Positions 1-9,216 of a stretch of DNA of 64,000 bases are shown here, one piece after another. Origin of the DNA: Mycobacterium sp. JS623 (GTDB taxonomy: Bacteria > Actinomycetota > Actinomycetes > Mycobacteriales > Mycobacteriaceae); contig NC_019966.1 of the NCBI RefSeq assembly GCF_000328565.1, positions 5,518,001 through 5,582,000 on the forward strand, read 5' to 3'. How positions within the stretch are numbered: position 1 is the first letter of the stretch; the number at the start of each line of letters is the position of its first letter. The notes under the pieces were generated by a model that saw only the letters and a program-made list of their open reading frames with translations, was not told where the DNA came from and made no database searches. The translations under genes and the position numbers were made by a program.

Positions 1-679
1 CCAGCAACGCGTTCTCGTCCGGAACGGCGAACCCGTACGCCAGGGCCGCGGCGGTGCCGGGAGTGGCGGGCCCGCGGTAGGTGGTGTTGCACGCCAGTAG
101 CGCCAGCATGCCGCGCAACGCGCCGTTCTTCTCCTTGTCCGGCAGGTAGCGATCGATCACATCGGTGACCGAGCCGAACAGCAGGTCGGTGATCGTGGAA
201 CGCTCGAATTCGTTTGTCGCACAGGCGTACATCTCATCGAGCGTCTTCGGCGGCGTGCCCGCATCGAAGCGGCCGAGCGCGCGCGTCGGCGCTTGACACC
301 ACGCCATCAGACCGGCCATCCCGTTGACGGCCTCGGCACCGTGTACCTCGTTGATGTGCGTCAGCAGCTTCATCGGGTCCGTGTAGTAGACCAGGGGTTC
401 GTCGCCGACGCCGCGCAGCGACACCGACATCACGTCGAGGTCGACGGTCGGCAGTCCGTCGAGCCCGAGTTCCCGGCTGACCGTCGCCGACGTCGGGATC
501 TGCACGGAGCCGGCGATCTCGAACTGGAAGCCGTCGAATAGCTCGACCGTCGACGCCATTCCGCCTGCGTAGAGCTTGGAGTCGAGGCAAAGCGTGCGCA
601 GCCCGGCCTTCTGGAGTAGTACGGCTGCGGTCAGTCCGTTGTGGCCCGCGCCCACGACAATCGCGTCAAAGTCCGTCAT
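1..679 (-). CDS. FAD/NAD(P)-dependent oxidoreductase, phytoene-desaturase-like (3' end outside window)
   Basis: The first 226 residues are visible, starting at the ATG at 679. The N-terminus reads DAIVVGAGHNGLTAAVLL (about residues 4-21), a dinucleotide-binding Rossmann motif, followed by a glycine-rich YAGGMAST segment. This is the arrangement of the CrtI/phytoene dehydrogenase-related flavoprotein family; the substrate cannot be inferred. The gene lies 54 bases after a TetR gene on the same strand, and a perfect 10-bp-arm palindrome sits between them, so it is probably controlled by that TetR. The C-terminal half lies outside the window. Confidence 0.8.
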   Translation of the reverse strand, partial: MTDFDAIVVGAGHNGLTAAVLLQKAGLRTLCLDSKLYAGGMASTVELFDGFQFEIAGSVQIPTSATVSRELGLDGLPTVDLDVMSVSLRGVGDEPLVYYTDPMKLLTHINEVHGAEAVNGMAGLMAWCQAPTRALGRFDAGTPPKTLDEMYACATNEFERSTITDLLFGSVTDVIDRYLPDKEKNGALRGMLALLACNTTYRGPATPGTAAALAYGFAVPDENALL

Positions 680-704
680 GGGGTGAGGCTGACACGCACC
701 CCCC

Positions 705-728
705 AGTTTTGTCAATAATGACAAAACT
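705..728. promoter_or_regulatory. palindromic operator before the oxidoreductase
   Basis: AGTTTTGTCA and TGACAAAACT form perfect 10-bp arms around the 4-base spacer ATAA. The core TGTCAATAATGACA nearly matches the palindrome at 1367-1380 on the other side of the tetR gene. The site lies 26 bases upstream of the oxidoreductase start. Inference: it is an operator for the adjacent TetR protein. Confidence 0.65.
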
Positions 729-733
729 TCTCG

Positions 734-1339
734 TTAGTCCTGGTCGAGGAGTCCCGTCCGCAGCGACTTGAGCGCCGCCCGGCACAGTCGGTCCAACTCG
801 GGCAGCGACCGGTCGTCGCCGAGCATCCAGACCTCCATCGCTCCGAACACCGCTGCGGCGATGCAGCGCGCAGTGACAGTGATGTGCATGCGTTCATCGG
901 TGCCCGCCTTTGGCGGATTGTCCCCGGCTAGGCGCTCCTCGATCGCTTCGGCGAAATCGACCTCCAACTGCCGGATGTGGCGAACAATCCGGCCGGGCTC
1001 GAGCTCCTGGGCGCGAAGCGCAGCGATCTCCGTCACGGCCCAGTCGTCATAGGGCCGAGCCATGATCGCAGCCTGCACCGACTCGATGATCGATTCGTCG
1101 GACGACCGTTCCGCCAGCGCCTTGCGGAACCAGTGCACGCCGGCGTCGTAGTCGGCGAACAACAGATCGTGCTTTGACGCGAAGTGCCGATAGAAGGTTC
1201 GCAGCGACACCCCGGCGTCGGCGGCGATCTGCTCCGCCGACGTGTCCTCGATGCCCTGCGCGGTGAACCGCACCACCGCCGCGCGTCGCAACGCCTCGCG
1301 GGTGCGCTCGCTGCGTGCCGTTTGAGCAGGCCGGACCAT
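734..1339 (-). CDS. TetR family transcriptional regulator
   Basis: This 201-residue protein has the usual TetR length. Its N-terminal helix-turn-helix lies at about residues 32-52 (SAEQIAADAGVSLRTFYRHF), and the rest is an all-helical ligand-binding domain. It is flanked by two near-identical palindromes (705-728 and 1367-1380). One precedes the co-oriented oxidoreductase; the other lies in the promoter region shared with the divergent membrane-protein gene. The simplest reading is an autoregulated repressor of both neighbours. The ligand is unknown. Confidence 0.85.
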   Translation of the reverse strand: MVRPAQTARSERTREALRRAAVVRFTAQGIEDTSAEQIAADAGVSLRTFYRHFASKHDLLFADYDAGVHWFRKALAERSSDESIIESVQAAIMARPYDDWAVTEIAALRAQELEPGRIVRHIRQLEVDFAEAIEERLAGDNPPKAGTDERMHITVTARCIAAAVFGAMEVWMLGDDRSLPELDRLCRAALKSLRTGLLDQD

Positions 1340-1366
1340 GTCCGGTAACGTACCGCAATCCGGTTA

Positions 1367-1380
1367 TGTCAATATTGACA
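1367..1380. promoter_or_regulatory. perfect palindrome between tetR and the DUF2834-like gene
   Basis: TGTCAATATTGACA is a perfect 14-bp palindrome, 28 bases upstream of the tetR start and 30 bases upstream of the preferred start of the divergent membrane protein. It differs by one base from the core of 705-728. It is probably the autoregulatory operator of the TetR protein. Confidence 0.65.
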
Positions 1381-1409
1381 AAACTGGAATCGGTGGCGAG
1401 ACTGCCGTC

Positions 1410-1892
1410 ATGGTCTCCCTCGTCGTGCATGCGCTTCTCGGAATTGCGACCATATGGTTCACCATTGCGTCGAACCCGAAGATCTTTTCCCGGCCACCTA
1501 ACGGGCCGCGCTTCTCCGTCCTGGAGATTGCGTTCTGGACGATCGGCGTCGTATCGCTGCCGCTGTGCTGGTACTTCAACATCAAGTACGTCTACGAGTA
1601 TTCGGCCAACCGCTTCTGGGGCGAGGGCGCCAACTGGGGCCAGTTCATTTCGCTCGGATACGCCAACCCCGCGGCAGCCTCGGCCAGCGCCGACTACACG
1701 ATCGTCAACGTCCTTCTGCTGCCGTTGTTCACGATCGTCGACGGGCGTCGCCGCGGCATCCGCCGGCCGTGGCTGTTCTTCGTGTCGAGCTTGTTCACCA
1801 GCTGCACGTTCGCGTTCGCCTTCTACTTCGCGACCGTCGAGCGGCAGCATCGGCACCAGCAATCATCTGTGGGCGTCGACTCGCCCGTGTAG
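1410..1892 (+). CDS. DUF2834-like integral membrane protein
   Basis: The predicted protein is hydrophobic, with about four membrane segments beginning at VSLVVHALLGIATIWFTIA. It resembles small actinobacterial DUF2834 membrane proteins of unknown function. I chose the ATG at 1410 (160 residues) rather than the in-frame ATG at 1338. The longer version would run through the palindrome at 1367-1380 and overlap the divergent tetR start. It is divergent from tetR and probably repressed by it. Confidence 0.6.
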   Translation: MVSLVVHALLGIATIWFTIASNPKIFSRPPNGPRFSVLEIAFWTIGVVSLPLCWYFNIKYVYEYSANRFWGEGANWGQFISLGYANPAAASASADYTIVNVLLLPLFTIVDGRRRGIRRPWLFFVSSLFTSCTFAFAFYFATVERQHRHQQSSVGVDSPV

Positions 1893-1902
1893 AACTGCAC
1901 GA

Positions 1903-2532
1903 GTGAAGGTTCACCACCTCAACTGCGGAATCCTGTATCCGCTCGGGTGCGGCGAGATGGTGTGCCACGCATTGCTGCTCGAGACGGCCAACGGGCTGGT
2001 ATTGATCGACTCCGGGTTCGGGACGCGGGACTGCGCCGATCCGCCCCGCCGGGCCGGGCCGTCCCGGTATCTGATCCGCCCGGTGCTCAACGCTGCTGAG
2101 GCCGCCGTCAATCAGGTTGAGCGACTTGGCTTTCGGCCCGACGACGTGCGGCACATCGTCCTCACGCATTTCGACCTTGACCATATCGACGGCATCTCCG
2201 ATTTCCAAGACGCGCAGATCCATATCACCACCGCGGAGGCGCTAGGCGCGCTGCGAGCCCCGACGCGCGGAGAGAAGGCCCGCTTTCGTCGAGTGCAATG
2301 GGCGCATCGACCAAAGATCGTCGAGCACAGCCCGGGCGGTGAATTGTGGCGGGGGTTCGCCACCGCCAAGGAGCTCGATGAGGTGGCGCCGGGAGTCGGA
2401 CACGGTGATGAGCTGCCCACACGACTGGACAAACTACGAGTACGCCAACGCAACCGTCTAGGAGGACCCCAATGCAGGTCACATCGCAAAAGACAGTCGC
2501 GGTGCCGATCGAAACCGTATGGGACGCGCTGA
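1903..2532 (+). pseudogene. truncated MBL-fold hydrolase (paralogue of 4051-4827)
   Basis: From the GTG at 1903 the product matches the intact gene at 4051 almost collinearly: both begin with KVHHLNCG, carry THFDLDH/THLDMDH metal motifs and share an AKEL..APG stretch. Similarity stops at about 2395, just after APG. The last roughly 90 residues of the family, including the SLPGHTRGH motif, are missing. The frame then runs into unrelated sequence and overlaps the next gene. In another frame the segment ending at the TAG at 2461 reads CPHDWTNYEYANATV, which looks like the tail of a different protein, so a deletion/fusion near 2395-2410 is likely. Confidence 0.6.
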
Positions 2533-2894
2533 GCGATCACTTCGGGATCGGCCGCTGGGCACCGGGGCTGACGGTGACGATGGACAAGGTCGGCACGACC
2601 GACCCCAATGGCGTTGGGGCCATTCGTCGTATCGCATCAGCGGGGCCCGGGCCCGACATCGTCGAGGAAGTCGTCACCTCCGAGCCGCCTCACGTGCTCG
2701 CCTATAAGGCGCTGTCCGGCGTGCCGTTCCCCGGATACAGCGGCGAGGTACGGCTGAGCGAAGCCGGGGCAGGCACCCAGATCAGCTATACGCTCACCTC
2801 GTCGGCTAGGTCTCCGCTGGTCAAGGCCCCGCTCGCGGCCATCTGCCAGGTGTTGATGCGCATGCTCGCGCGGGCGGCGACGAAACAAAACTGA
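2472..2894 (+). CDS. SRPBCC (START/Bet v1-like) family protein
   Basis: The protein has 140 residues. It opens with the typical SRPBCC strand-helix beginning (MQVTSQKTVAVPIETVWDAL) and a later GYSGEVRLSE...QISYTLT beta region, consistent with a polyketide-cyclase/dehydrase-like ligand-binding cup. A strong Shine-Dalgarno (TAGGAGG) lies 7-8 bases before the ATG. No catalytic residues can be assigned. Neighbours are a SnoaL-like protein, TetR and MBL-fold hydrolases, so a role with small hydrophobic metabolites is plausible. Confidence 0.75.
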   Translation: MQVTSQKTVAVPIETVWDALSDHFGIGRWAPGLTVTMDKVGTTDPNGVGAIRRIASAGPGPDIVEEVVTSEPPHVLAYKALSGVPFPGYSGEVRLSEAGAGTQISYTLTSSARSPLVKAPLAAICQVLMRMLARAATKQN

Positions 2895-2903
2895 GGTCCG
2901 GCA

Positions 2904-2933
2904 TTGACACGGTACCACCGCGTACCGTAACTT
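2904..2933 (+). promoter_or_regulatory. promoter with embedded GGTAC-N6-GTACC operator
   Basis: TTGACA at 2904-2909 and TAACTT at 2928-2933 (18-bp spacer) form a plausible SigA-type promoter for the gene at 2966. The spacer holds the palindrome ACGGTAC-N6-GTACCGT (2909-2928), so a bound repressor would occlude the promoter. The same GGTAC-N6-GTACC architecture occurs four times at 10587-10701. A second inverted repeat, CTTGTT-N4-AACAAG, follows at 2931-2946. Confidence 0.6.
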
Positions 2934-2965
2934 GTTCGTCAACAAGCAAGTCTTAGGGAGACCCG

Positions 2966-3433
2966 ATGATCACTGACGATCTGCGACAGCGTCGACTCGC
3001 AATCATCCGCGAGCACATGGACACCGAGGTGACCAAGGAGTTCGACGCGACGCTGGCCACGTTCAAGACCAACGGGGAGGGCCACCCGCATTACGAGATC
3101 ATGGCCACCGGTCAGGTCTATGACGGCGACGACGAGGTCATGGGCTACTACCTGACGACCCGCACCGCGTTTCCCGACCAACGCCACGAGAATGCCCGCT
3201 TCCATGTCTCTGACGACACCGTGATCGTCGAATTCGACTTGCTGGGAACGAATCTCGGCGAGTTCTACGGCATGCCGCCGACCGGTAAGTCGTTCCAGGT
3301 GCCGATGATCGCGGTGTTCTTCTTCGATGGCGAGCGAATCATCAACGAGCGCATCTACTTTGACACCGCCAGCCTGGTCACCCAGATCGGCCGCGGCGAA
3401 CTGCTGGCGCTGGCAGGCACGCCCGGTGACTGA
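2966..3433 (+). CDS. SnoaL/NTF2-like (ester cyclase-type) protein
   Basis: This is a 155-residue alpha+beta protein with the SnoaL-like pattern: an N-terminal helix, a HYEIMATGQVYDG strand, and a final FFFDGERIINERIYFDTASLVTQIG motif typical of the polyketide-cyclase/ketosteroid-isomerase superfamily. The ATG follows an AGGGAG ribosome site. It overlaps the following tetR by 8 bases, so the two are co-transcribed. The specific substrate is not recognisable. Confidence 0.75.
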   Translation: MITDDLRQRRLAIIREHMDTEVTKEFDATLATFKTNGEGHPHYEIMATGQVYDGDDEVMGYYLTTRTAFPDQRHENARFHVSDDTVIVEFDLLGTNLGEFYGMPPTGKSFQVPMIAVFFFDGERIINERIYFDTASLVTQIGRGELLALAGTPGD

Positions 3434-4049
3434 GTCGGGCCTGCCGCGCACACAGGAACAGCGTCGGATCGAAGCCGAACGCCGACTCGTGCGCGCGGCA
3501 GCGGAGCTTGTCGCCGAGGTCGGACCGGCCCGGGTAACCCTTGCAAACGTCGGCGAGCGTGCGGGCTACAGCCGCGGGTTGGCGACGCATCACTTCGGGT
3601 CGAAGGGTGCTTTGATGCAGCGGCTCGTAGAGACGGTCACCAGCCAGTTCCGTGACGCGATAGCCGAAAAGAGCCAATCTGATTCGCCGATCGACCAGCT
3701 GCGGCAGTTGGTCGACTTCTACTTCCGAGTGGTCGCGGACCTTCAGCCGGTGAACCGGGCGCGGCTGGTGCTGTGGGCCGATGCGGTCGCAGGGCCGTCC
3801 GAAGATGTTCGGCCGCAGATGATCTCGGCCGACCGGGAGTTTCGCGAGGAGATCGAGAAACGGATCCAATTGGCGGTCAGCGCCGGCGAAGTCACGGGGT
3901 TGGTCGATCCGAACGGGATGGCGACGGTGATCGTGGCGATGCTGCGGGGCGTGGCCCTGCAGCGGGTACTCGACGATCAAGTCGATCTGGTGGCCGCGCG
4001 TCGCGAGGTCGAAGAGCTGCTGGCGTCGCGCCTGGGACTTGGCGGCTGA
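3426..4049 (+). CDS. TetR family transcriptional regulator
   Basis: I chose the GTG at 3426, giving about 207 residues and an 8-base overlap with the preceding gene; a longer in-frame start would overlap it deeply. The helix-turn-helix is at about residues 36-56 ([21 protein letters not shown]). It is encoded in the same operon as the SnoaL-like protein and the downstream MBL hydrolase, so it probably regulates the promoter at 2904-2933. Confidence 0.8.
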   Translation: MTESGLPRTQEQRRIEAERRLVRAAAELVAEVGPARVTLANVGERAGYSRGLATHHFGSKGALMQRLVETVTSQFRDAIAEKSQSDSPIDQLRQLVDFYFRVVADLQPVNRARLVLWADAVAGPSEDVRPQMISADREFREEIEKRIQLAVSAGEVTGLVDPNGMATVIVAMLRGVALQRVLDDQVDLVAARREVEELLASRLGLGG

Positions 4050-4050
4050 C

Positions 4051-4827
4051 ATGAAGGTGCACCACCTGAACTGCGGCACGATGAAGCTGCCGAGCCCGAT
4101 GGTTTGCCACGTACTCCTGATTGAAACCGACGATGGACTTGTGTTGGTGGACAGCGGGTTTGGCACCCATGACTGTGACGACCCGCGACGGGTAGGACCG
4201 GCCCGCCGCATGTCGCGGCCAATCCTGAGCCACGACGAGACCGTCATGCACCAGCTCGGCCGGCTCGGCTTCGCGCGAGATGACGTGCGGCACATCATCA
4301 TCACGCATTTGGACATGGATCACGCCGGCGGCTTGTCGGACTTCCCTGCTGCGCAGGTCCATCTGACCGCTGCGGAGGCGCTCGGCGCGCTACGGGCTCC
4401 GTCGAGGCGGGAGAAGATTCGATATCGCTCGGCGCAGTGGGCGCACACACCGAACATCGTCGAGCACGACCCGCAGGGTGAGAAATGGCGCGGCTTCGCC
4501 GCTGCCAAGGAACTCACCGACATCGCGCCCGGCATTGCGCTGGTGTCGCTTCCCGGACACACCCGCGGCCACGCCTGCGTGGCGGTCGATGCGGGGCATC
4601 GCTGGGTACTGCACGCCGGTGACGCCTTCTATCACCACGGCACCCTCGTGGGGACGCGGGTACCGCGTGGGCTCGCGGCGATGGAGGCGATGGTCGCGTT
4701 CGATCGAAACGCAGTGCGGGACAATCACACTCGACTAGCGGAGCTCTATCAGCGTCAGGAGCCGGACCTGTTGATCGTCAGCGCGCATGACCCGGCGCTG
4801 CTGGAGAGGGCGCAGGCCACCGCCTAG
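4051..4827 (+). CDS. MBL-fold metallo-hydrolase (lactonase-like)
   Basis: The 258-residue protein resembles quorum-quenching-type lactonases of the metallo-beta-lactamase superfamily. Visible motifs are the early strand [12 protein letters not shown], the metal site THLDMDH (an HxDxDH form, where the common motif is HxHxDH), the conserved [12 protein letters not shown] and the late HAGDAFYH. The ATG at 4051 lies one base after the tetR stop, implying coupling. It is the intact paralogue of the broken gene at 1903. Substrate unknown; the second metal ligand substitution deserves attention. Confidence 0.75.
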   Translation: MKVHHLNCGTMKLPSPMVCHVLLIETDDGLVLVDSGFGTHDCDDPRRVGPARRMSRPILSHDETVMHQLGRLGFARDDVRHIIITHLDMDHAGGLSDFPAAQVHLTAAEALGALRAPSRREKIRYRSAQWAHTPNIVEHDPQGEKWRGFAAAKELTDIAPGIALVSLPGHTRGHACVAVDAGHRWVLHAGDAFYHHGTLVGTRVPRGLAAMEAMVAFDRNAVRDNHTRLAELYQRQEPDLLIVSAHDPALLERAQATA

Positions 4828-6206
4828 AAGGGTGGTGGGTCGGCTTCGTAGCGGGCGCGGTTTTGTGCGCGTTCGTACTCGATGCGGTGTTGGCGGTCTT
4901 GGGTTCGGGTGCGTTGTCGTTTGGGCATCGCCAGGTCCCGGTTCGGGTCGGGCGGTGGACTATTGGGCAGGGTCAGCGTTTCGGTGGGGGTGGCGAGTTG
5001 GGGGAAGAAGCGGGCCCCGGCCGGTGCGGTGGTGTAGGTGCGCCCGCGTGGTGAGGTCCACTCGATGGTGCCGTCGGGGAGTTGGCGGTCGGTCCAGCCG
5101 CAGAAGGTTTTGAGTAGGTGATGGATGCGGCATTTCAGCCCGGTGTTGGACGGATGGGTGGGCCCGTGCGGGTAGGGCACGCTGTGGTCGATATCGCAAC
5201 CCACCGTGGGTTGACCGCAGCCGGGGAAGCTGCACGTTAGATCGCGGCACTGGATGAACCGCGTCAGTGCCGCCGAGGGCCGATAGTTTTCTTCGGCACC
5301 CAATTCGTTCGCGTTGGGGACCGGGCGCAGTGAGGCGCTCTTGGCGAGCTCAGACACTGTCTCCGCGGGTACCGCGCCATAGCCGGGCAGATACCCCGGT
5401 TTATCACTGGTGCCGGCGACGGTGGCGACCTCCGCGATCAGATTGATCACCATCGGACTTGAGCTCACCTCGACACCGGCGGCGGGGCAGTTCGGTGAAC
5501 CACACAGGCACGGCATGCTGGTGGCCCGCGCCGACAGGGGGCTCAGCGCATCGGTGCGGCGCTGTTTGTGGGTGCGTGGATCATTGGGGCACACCGTGGC
5601 GGCCAATTCGTTGAGGGCGGTGTCGAAGACCGCGGCATCCGGGCCGCGGACCTCACCATAGATTTCGGCGGTCCCGTTGGCGCCGGGCCGCACCTCGATA
5701 TGGCGATCGGCGTCGCGCTGTTTGGCGGCCCGGATCGCCTCGGGGTCGGCCTCGATGACAATCCAGTCGACCAACTCGGCGACCTTCTCACGCGAGAGTG
5801 TGTTCCACGAGGGCGCCTTGGCCGCCAACTGCGCGTCGACCACCGCCAACGCGTCAGCATCGGTGATCAAATCGGTGCGATAAATCGCCGCGGCGATCAC
5901 CCGGAAATCCACCTGCCCAGCCGCAAACACCGCAGCCAGTTTGGGGAGGCGTTCGATCAGGCTCTGCCCGTCGCTCATCTGCGCAGACGCGCGTTTGCGG
6001 CTGATACCCAACTGCGCGCTGATCTCCGCGGCGATCTGCTCCCAGCCGTCCACCGCCCACCGGCTGTGCTCATCGGTCTGCTCGGCGATCCGACGCACCG
6101 TGTACTGGCCGATGGCCATCAACCGGTGCGCCGACGCAGCCCGCTCGACCTGCTGAGCATCACCCATCAGATCAAGCAACTCCGCCTCACCACATCCCTC
6201 GAACAC
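4824..6206 (-). CDS. 13E12-repeat/DUF222 HNH endonuclease-domain protein
   Basis: This 460-residue protein starts at GTG 6206. It has the helical DUF222 region in the first roughly 250 residues and a C-terminal HNH signature: CSFPGCGQP followed by [20 protein letters not shown] and CRIHH. It belongs to the mycobacterial 13E12 family, a multicopy family of unclear role found in mobile or repeated contexts. The basic, Arg-rich C-terminus is typical. It is convergent with the MBL gene, overlapping it by 4 bases, and appears intact. Confidence 0.85.
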   Translation of the reverse strand: MFEGCGEAELLDLMGDAQQVERAASAHRLMAIGQYTVRRIAEQTDEHSRWAVDGWEQIAAEISAQLGISRKRASAQMSDGQSLIERLPKLAAVFAAGQVDFRVIAAAIYRTDLITDADALAVVDAQLAAKAPSWNTLSREKVAELVDWIVIEADPEAIRAAKQRDADRHIEVRPGANGTAEIYGEVRGPDAAVFDTALNELAATVCPNDPRTHKQRRTDALSPLSARATSMPCLCGSPNCPAAGVEVSSSPMVINLIAEVATVAGTSDKPGYLPGYGAVPAETVSELAKSASLRPVPNANELGAEENYRPSAALTRFIQCRDLTCSFPGCGQPTVGCDIDHSVPYPHGPTHPSNTGLKCRIHHLLKTFCGWTDRQLPDGTIEWTSPRGRTYTTAPAGARFFPQLATPTETLTLPNSPPPDPNRDLAMPKRQRTRTQDRQHRIEYERAQNRARYEADPPPF

Positions 6207-6337
6207 ACTTCAATTCTTCTGGCGCCATTGACAACTCGCGACCACCGCCAGCCAGTCTGTGGATGAATTCGAACCTGGGGATAACTACACGCCCGAGCCC
6301 AAAAATGTCGGAGCCCTCTGATAAGGCGCGGGCCCTG

Positions 6338-7342
6338 TTACGGGACAAGCACCACCTTGCCGACGTTCTCGCGTGCCGCCAAGATACGGTGGGCCTCAGC
6401 GGCGTTGGCGAAGGACACGGCCGCGTGCACGACGGGTTGGACGATGCCGTCGACCAGCGCGCTTGACAGTGGCTCGATCCACGGCTGCAGCGTGCCGCGG
6501 TCGTCCCACAACGCCAGCATGTTCAGCCCGATCAACGTCTTGGACTCCGACAGCTGCTTGATCAGATTGAAACCGCGCAACATCGACAGCAGTTGCGGCA
6601 GCGCGGTGCGCAGAGACCGCTTCTCCCCCTGCTGCATGGCCGATGCGCCGTAGCCCACGAGCCGACCGCCAGGACGCAACAACTCATAGGACCGATTAAG
6701 CGACCTGCCGCCGATCGCGTCCAGCACAATGTCGTACGGCGGCAGACCTTTCCACCAACCGTCGCGGCGATAGTCGATGGCGCGGTCGACGCCCAGCTCC
6801 GCTAGCCGCTTGTGCTTACCTGGCGACGCGGTCCCGTGCACCTCGGCACCGGCCGCCTTGGCCAACTGGATGGCCGCGATCCCGACGCCGCCTGCCGCAG
6901 CATGGATCAGCACCCGCTCACCGGCCTGCAACGAGCCGTAGCCGTGCAATGCCGCCCACGCGGTCGCGTAGTTGACCGGGATCGCCGCGCCCTGCTCAAA
7001 GCTCATCGAGTCGGGTATCGCCACCGCGTCTGCCGCTTGCACGTTGACGATTTCGGCGTAACCACCGAAGCGAGTGCCTGCGAAGACCCGCTCCCCTACG
7101 CGAGCGGCATCCACCCCGTCGCCGACGGCCTCGATCGTCCCCGCCACCTCGTAACCGACCACCATCGGCGGTTTCGGTGCATCGGGATACAGCCCAACGC
7201 GCGCAAGGTGATCGGCGAAGTTGACCCCGGCTGCCCGCACCGCGATGCGCACCTGCCCTGGGCCCGGCGGCGGCGGGTCGGGGCGTTGCTGCACTTGCAT
7301 GACCGACAGGTCACCGTGCTTGGTTATGACTACCGCGCGCAT
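6338..7342 (-). CDS. MDR-family NAD(P)H:quinone reductase-like oxidoreductase
   Basis: This 334-residue medium-chain dehydrogenase/reductase begins MRAVVITKHGD and carries the cofactor motif HAAAGGVGIAAIQLA at about residues 147-161. Catalytic and structural zinc ligands are absent, placing it with quinone oxidoreductases. It is the last gene of a four-gene minus-strand run (P450, hydrolase, SDR, MDR). That combination suggests stepwise oxidation of a lipophilic substrate. It lies 10 bases downstream of the SDR gene. Confidence 0.82.
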   Translation of the reverse strand: MRAVVITKHGDLSVMQVQQRPDPPPPGPGQVRIAVRAAGVNFADHLARVGLYPDAPKPPMVVGYEVAGTIEAVGDGVDAARVGERVFAGTRFGGYAEIVNVQAADAVAIPDSMSFEQGAAIPVNYATAWAALHGYGSLQAGERVLIHAAAGGVGIAAIQLAKAAGAEVHGTASPGKHKRLAELGVDRAIDYRRDGWWKGLPPYDIVLDAIGGRSLNRSYELLRPGGRLVGYGASAMQQGEKRSLRTALPQLLSMLRGFNLIKQLSESKTLIGLNMLALWDDRGTLQPWIEPLSSALVDGIVQPVVHAAVSFANAAEAHRILAARENVGKVVLVP

Positions 7343-7352
7343 GGGTCAGACG

Positions 7353-8240
7353 CTAACGCGCGCTCTTCTGCAAGTCAGCGGATCCAGCCTCGGGCGCAGC
7401 ATTCGTCTGACTGCGCCGCCTCAACACCGATTCGAGCCGGCCGAGAATGTCGTAATAGTGCGTCGGCGCAAGGCGACCGAGCGTGTCGAACAGATAGGCG
7501 TCCGGCCCGACCAGGATGCGCGCCTTGCCCTGTTCCACTCCGCGGTGGATGATCTCGGCGGCCTTGTCGGGTTGGGTCAGTGTGATCGCGGCGAACTCAG
7601 CCACCATCTGATCGTGGCTGCGGCCGCGGCCCTCCGGGTCCTTGCGCCACCGGGCATTTCGCACGATGTTGGTGTTGATGCCACCAGGGTGGACGTTGAT
7701 CGCGGTCACACCAGTGCCGCGCAGCTCCTGTCGAAGCGAATCGGTAAACCCGCGGACAGCGAATTTGGCAGAGCAGTAAGCGCTTTGGTTGGGCATACCG
7801 ACCAGACCGAACACGCTCGACGTGTTGACGATCGCACCTTCGTTCTGCTCGACGAGGATCGGGAGGAACGCTCGGGTCCCGTTGACCACTCCGTGGAAGT
7901 TGATGCTCCACAGCCAGTCGTCATCCTCGGGGATGGTGTCCAGCACGCTCGAAGACGTGGCGACGCCGGCGTTGTTGAATACCGCGCCGATCGGCCGGGG
8001 CGCCCACTCAGCCACCTCGCCCGCGAAATCGCGCTGGGCTTCGGCGTCGGCGACGTCGAGCACCCGCAGCAACGCGGGCCCGGTCAGTGAGGCCTCGGTT
8101 TCCTTGAGCCCCCTCTCGTCGATGTCGGCGATGGCAACTGGGCAGCTGTGTGCCGAAAGCCGTCGCGCCAGAGCCCGACCGATGCCGGAGGCTGCGCCGG
8201 TGATGACGACGGTGCGGCCGCTGATGGTGCGCTTACTCAT
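7353..8240 (-). CDS. short-chain dehydrogenase/reductase
   Basis: This is a 295-residue classical SDR with all signatures: TGAASGIG cofactor loop (residues 14-21), NNAG, a catalytic Ser region and YCSAK (YxxxK). The sequence resembles SadH-type SDRs of mycobacterial mymA-like operons, which also contain a flavin monooxygenase and hydrolase as here. Its start ATG follows the hydrolase gene by 70 bases; that gap holds reiterated TCCTCGCTC-like sequence. Confidence 0.85.
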   Translation of the reverse strand: MSKRTISGRTVVITGAASGIGRALARRLSAHSCPVAIADIDERGLKETEASLTGPALLRVLDVADAEAQRDFAGEVAEWAPRPIGAVFNNAGVATSSSVLDTIPEDDDWLWSINFHGVVNGTRAFLPILVEQNEGAIVNTSSVFGLVGMPNQSAYCSAKFAVRGFTDSLRQELRGTGVTAINVHPGGINTNIVRNARWRKDPEGRGRSHDQMVAEFAAITLTQPDKAAEIIHRGVEQGKARILVGPDAYLFDTLGRLAPTHYYDILGRLESVLRRRSQTNAAPEAGSADLQKSAR

Positions 8241-8310
8241 GCCCCGACTCCTCGCTCCGGTCCTCGCTCGTTCCTCGCTGCGATCCTCACTCGTTGTCGT
8301 CTTCGGTTAC

Positions 8311-9216
8311 TCATGCGTGCTCCTCAGAATGGGTGACAGGTGCGAACGTGGTGTGTTGGGTGATCAGGTCGATGATTCGGCCCCACGCGCCGATGGGCAG
8401 ATCGTGGCCGAGGCCGACGACGGTCTCCAGCCGGGCACCGGGGATCGCGCGGGCGGTGGCCGCTCCCCCGGTCGGATGCACCATCCGGTCCCGGTCGCCA
8501 TGAATGACCAGGGTCGGGGCGTCGATGTTGCGAAGTTCGGCGGTGCGGTCGCCGGACGCGAAGATGCCCGCGAGTTGGCGAGCGATTCCAGCGGGGCTCG
8601 AATCACGGTCGAAGGCGATGCCTGCGTACTCGCGGACCGCATTCTCGTCGAACGGAAAGCCGTGAGACCCGATGTGGGAGAACATCATCGCCGCGCGGTC
8701 CATCGCCTCAGCGCGGGTGCGGGGCGGACGTGATGTCAACATTCGACGCCAGGTCGACAGCGCCGGTCGGCCTAGTCGTCGCGCCCCGGTGGTCGACATG
8801 ATCGACGTCAACGTGCGGACCCGGCCCGGGTAGTGGGCGGCGACGGTCTGGGCGATCATCCCGCCCATCGAAATGCCGACCAGGTGGGCATCGGAATATC
8901 CGAGCGCGTCGAGCAGTCCGACAGTGTCGCGCGCCATATCGCCGAGGTGGTACTCGTTGCGTCCGCGAAGCATCGCGACCGGACTCGGCGGCCGCGAGGT
9001 CATGTGCGTCGACCGGCCCGCGTCCCGGTTGTCGAAGCGCGTCACCCGGTAGCCGCGCCCGGCCAGTGCGGCGACGAAATCGTTTGGCCACGAATGCAAC
9101 TGCTGCCCGAGGCCCGCGATCAACAGGATCGGCGGGTCGCCGGGGTCACCGGTCTGGTCGTAGCACAGTTGGATGCCGCGGCCGACGTCGACGAGCATCT
9201 CCTCGCGCGCGGTCAT
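8311..9216 (-). CDS. alpha/beta hydrolase
   Basis: The predicted length is 301 residues from the ATG at 9216, which overlaps the P450 stop codon as ATGA. That coupling, together with the loss of sense upstream, fixes the start. Motifs: LLIAGLGQQLHSWP (oxyanion region), the nucleophile elbow GISMGG, an acid in the VIHGDRD strand and the catalytic His in VGLGHDLP. This is a typical esterase/epoxide hydrolase-like fold; substrate unknown. It is co-transcribed with the P450 and SDR. Confidence 0.85.
   Translation of the reverse strand: MTAREEMLVDVGRGIQLCYDQTGDPGDPPILLIAGLGQQLHSWPNDFVAALAGRGYRVTRFDNRDAGRSTHMTSRPPSPVAMLRGRNEYHLGDMARDTVGLLDALGYSDAHLVGISMGGMIAQTVAAHYPGRVRTLTSIMSTTGARRLGRPALSTWRRMLTSRPPRTRAEAMDRAAMMFSHIGSHGFPFDENAVREYAGIAFDRDSSPAGIARQLAGIFASGDRTAELRNIDAPTLVIHGDRDRMVHPTGGAATARAIPGARLETVVGLGHDLPIGAWGRIIDLITQHTTFAPVTHSEEHA

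Noticed and set aside
1047..1862. 271-codon minus-strand frame across tetR and the membrane protein
   Set aside because: It spans two genes in other frames and the operator palindrome, and its composition is shadow-like.
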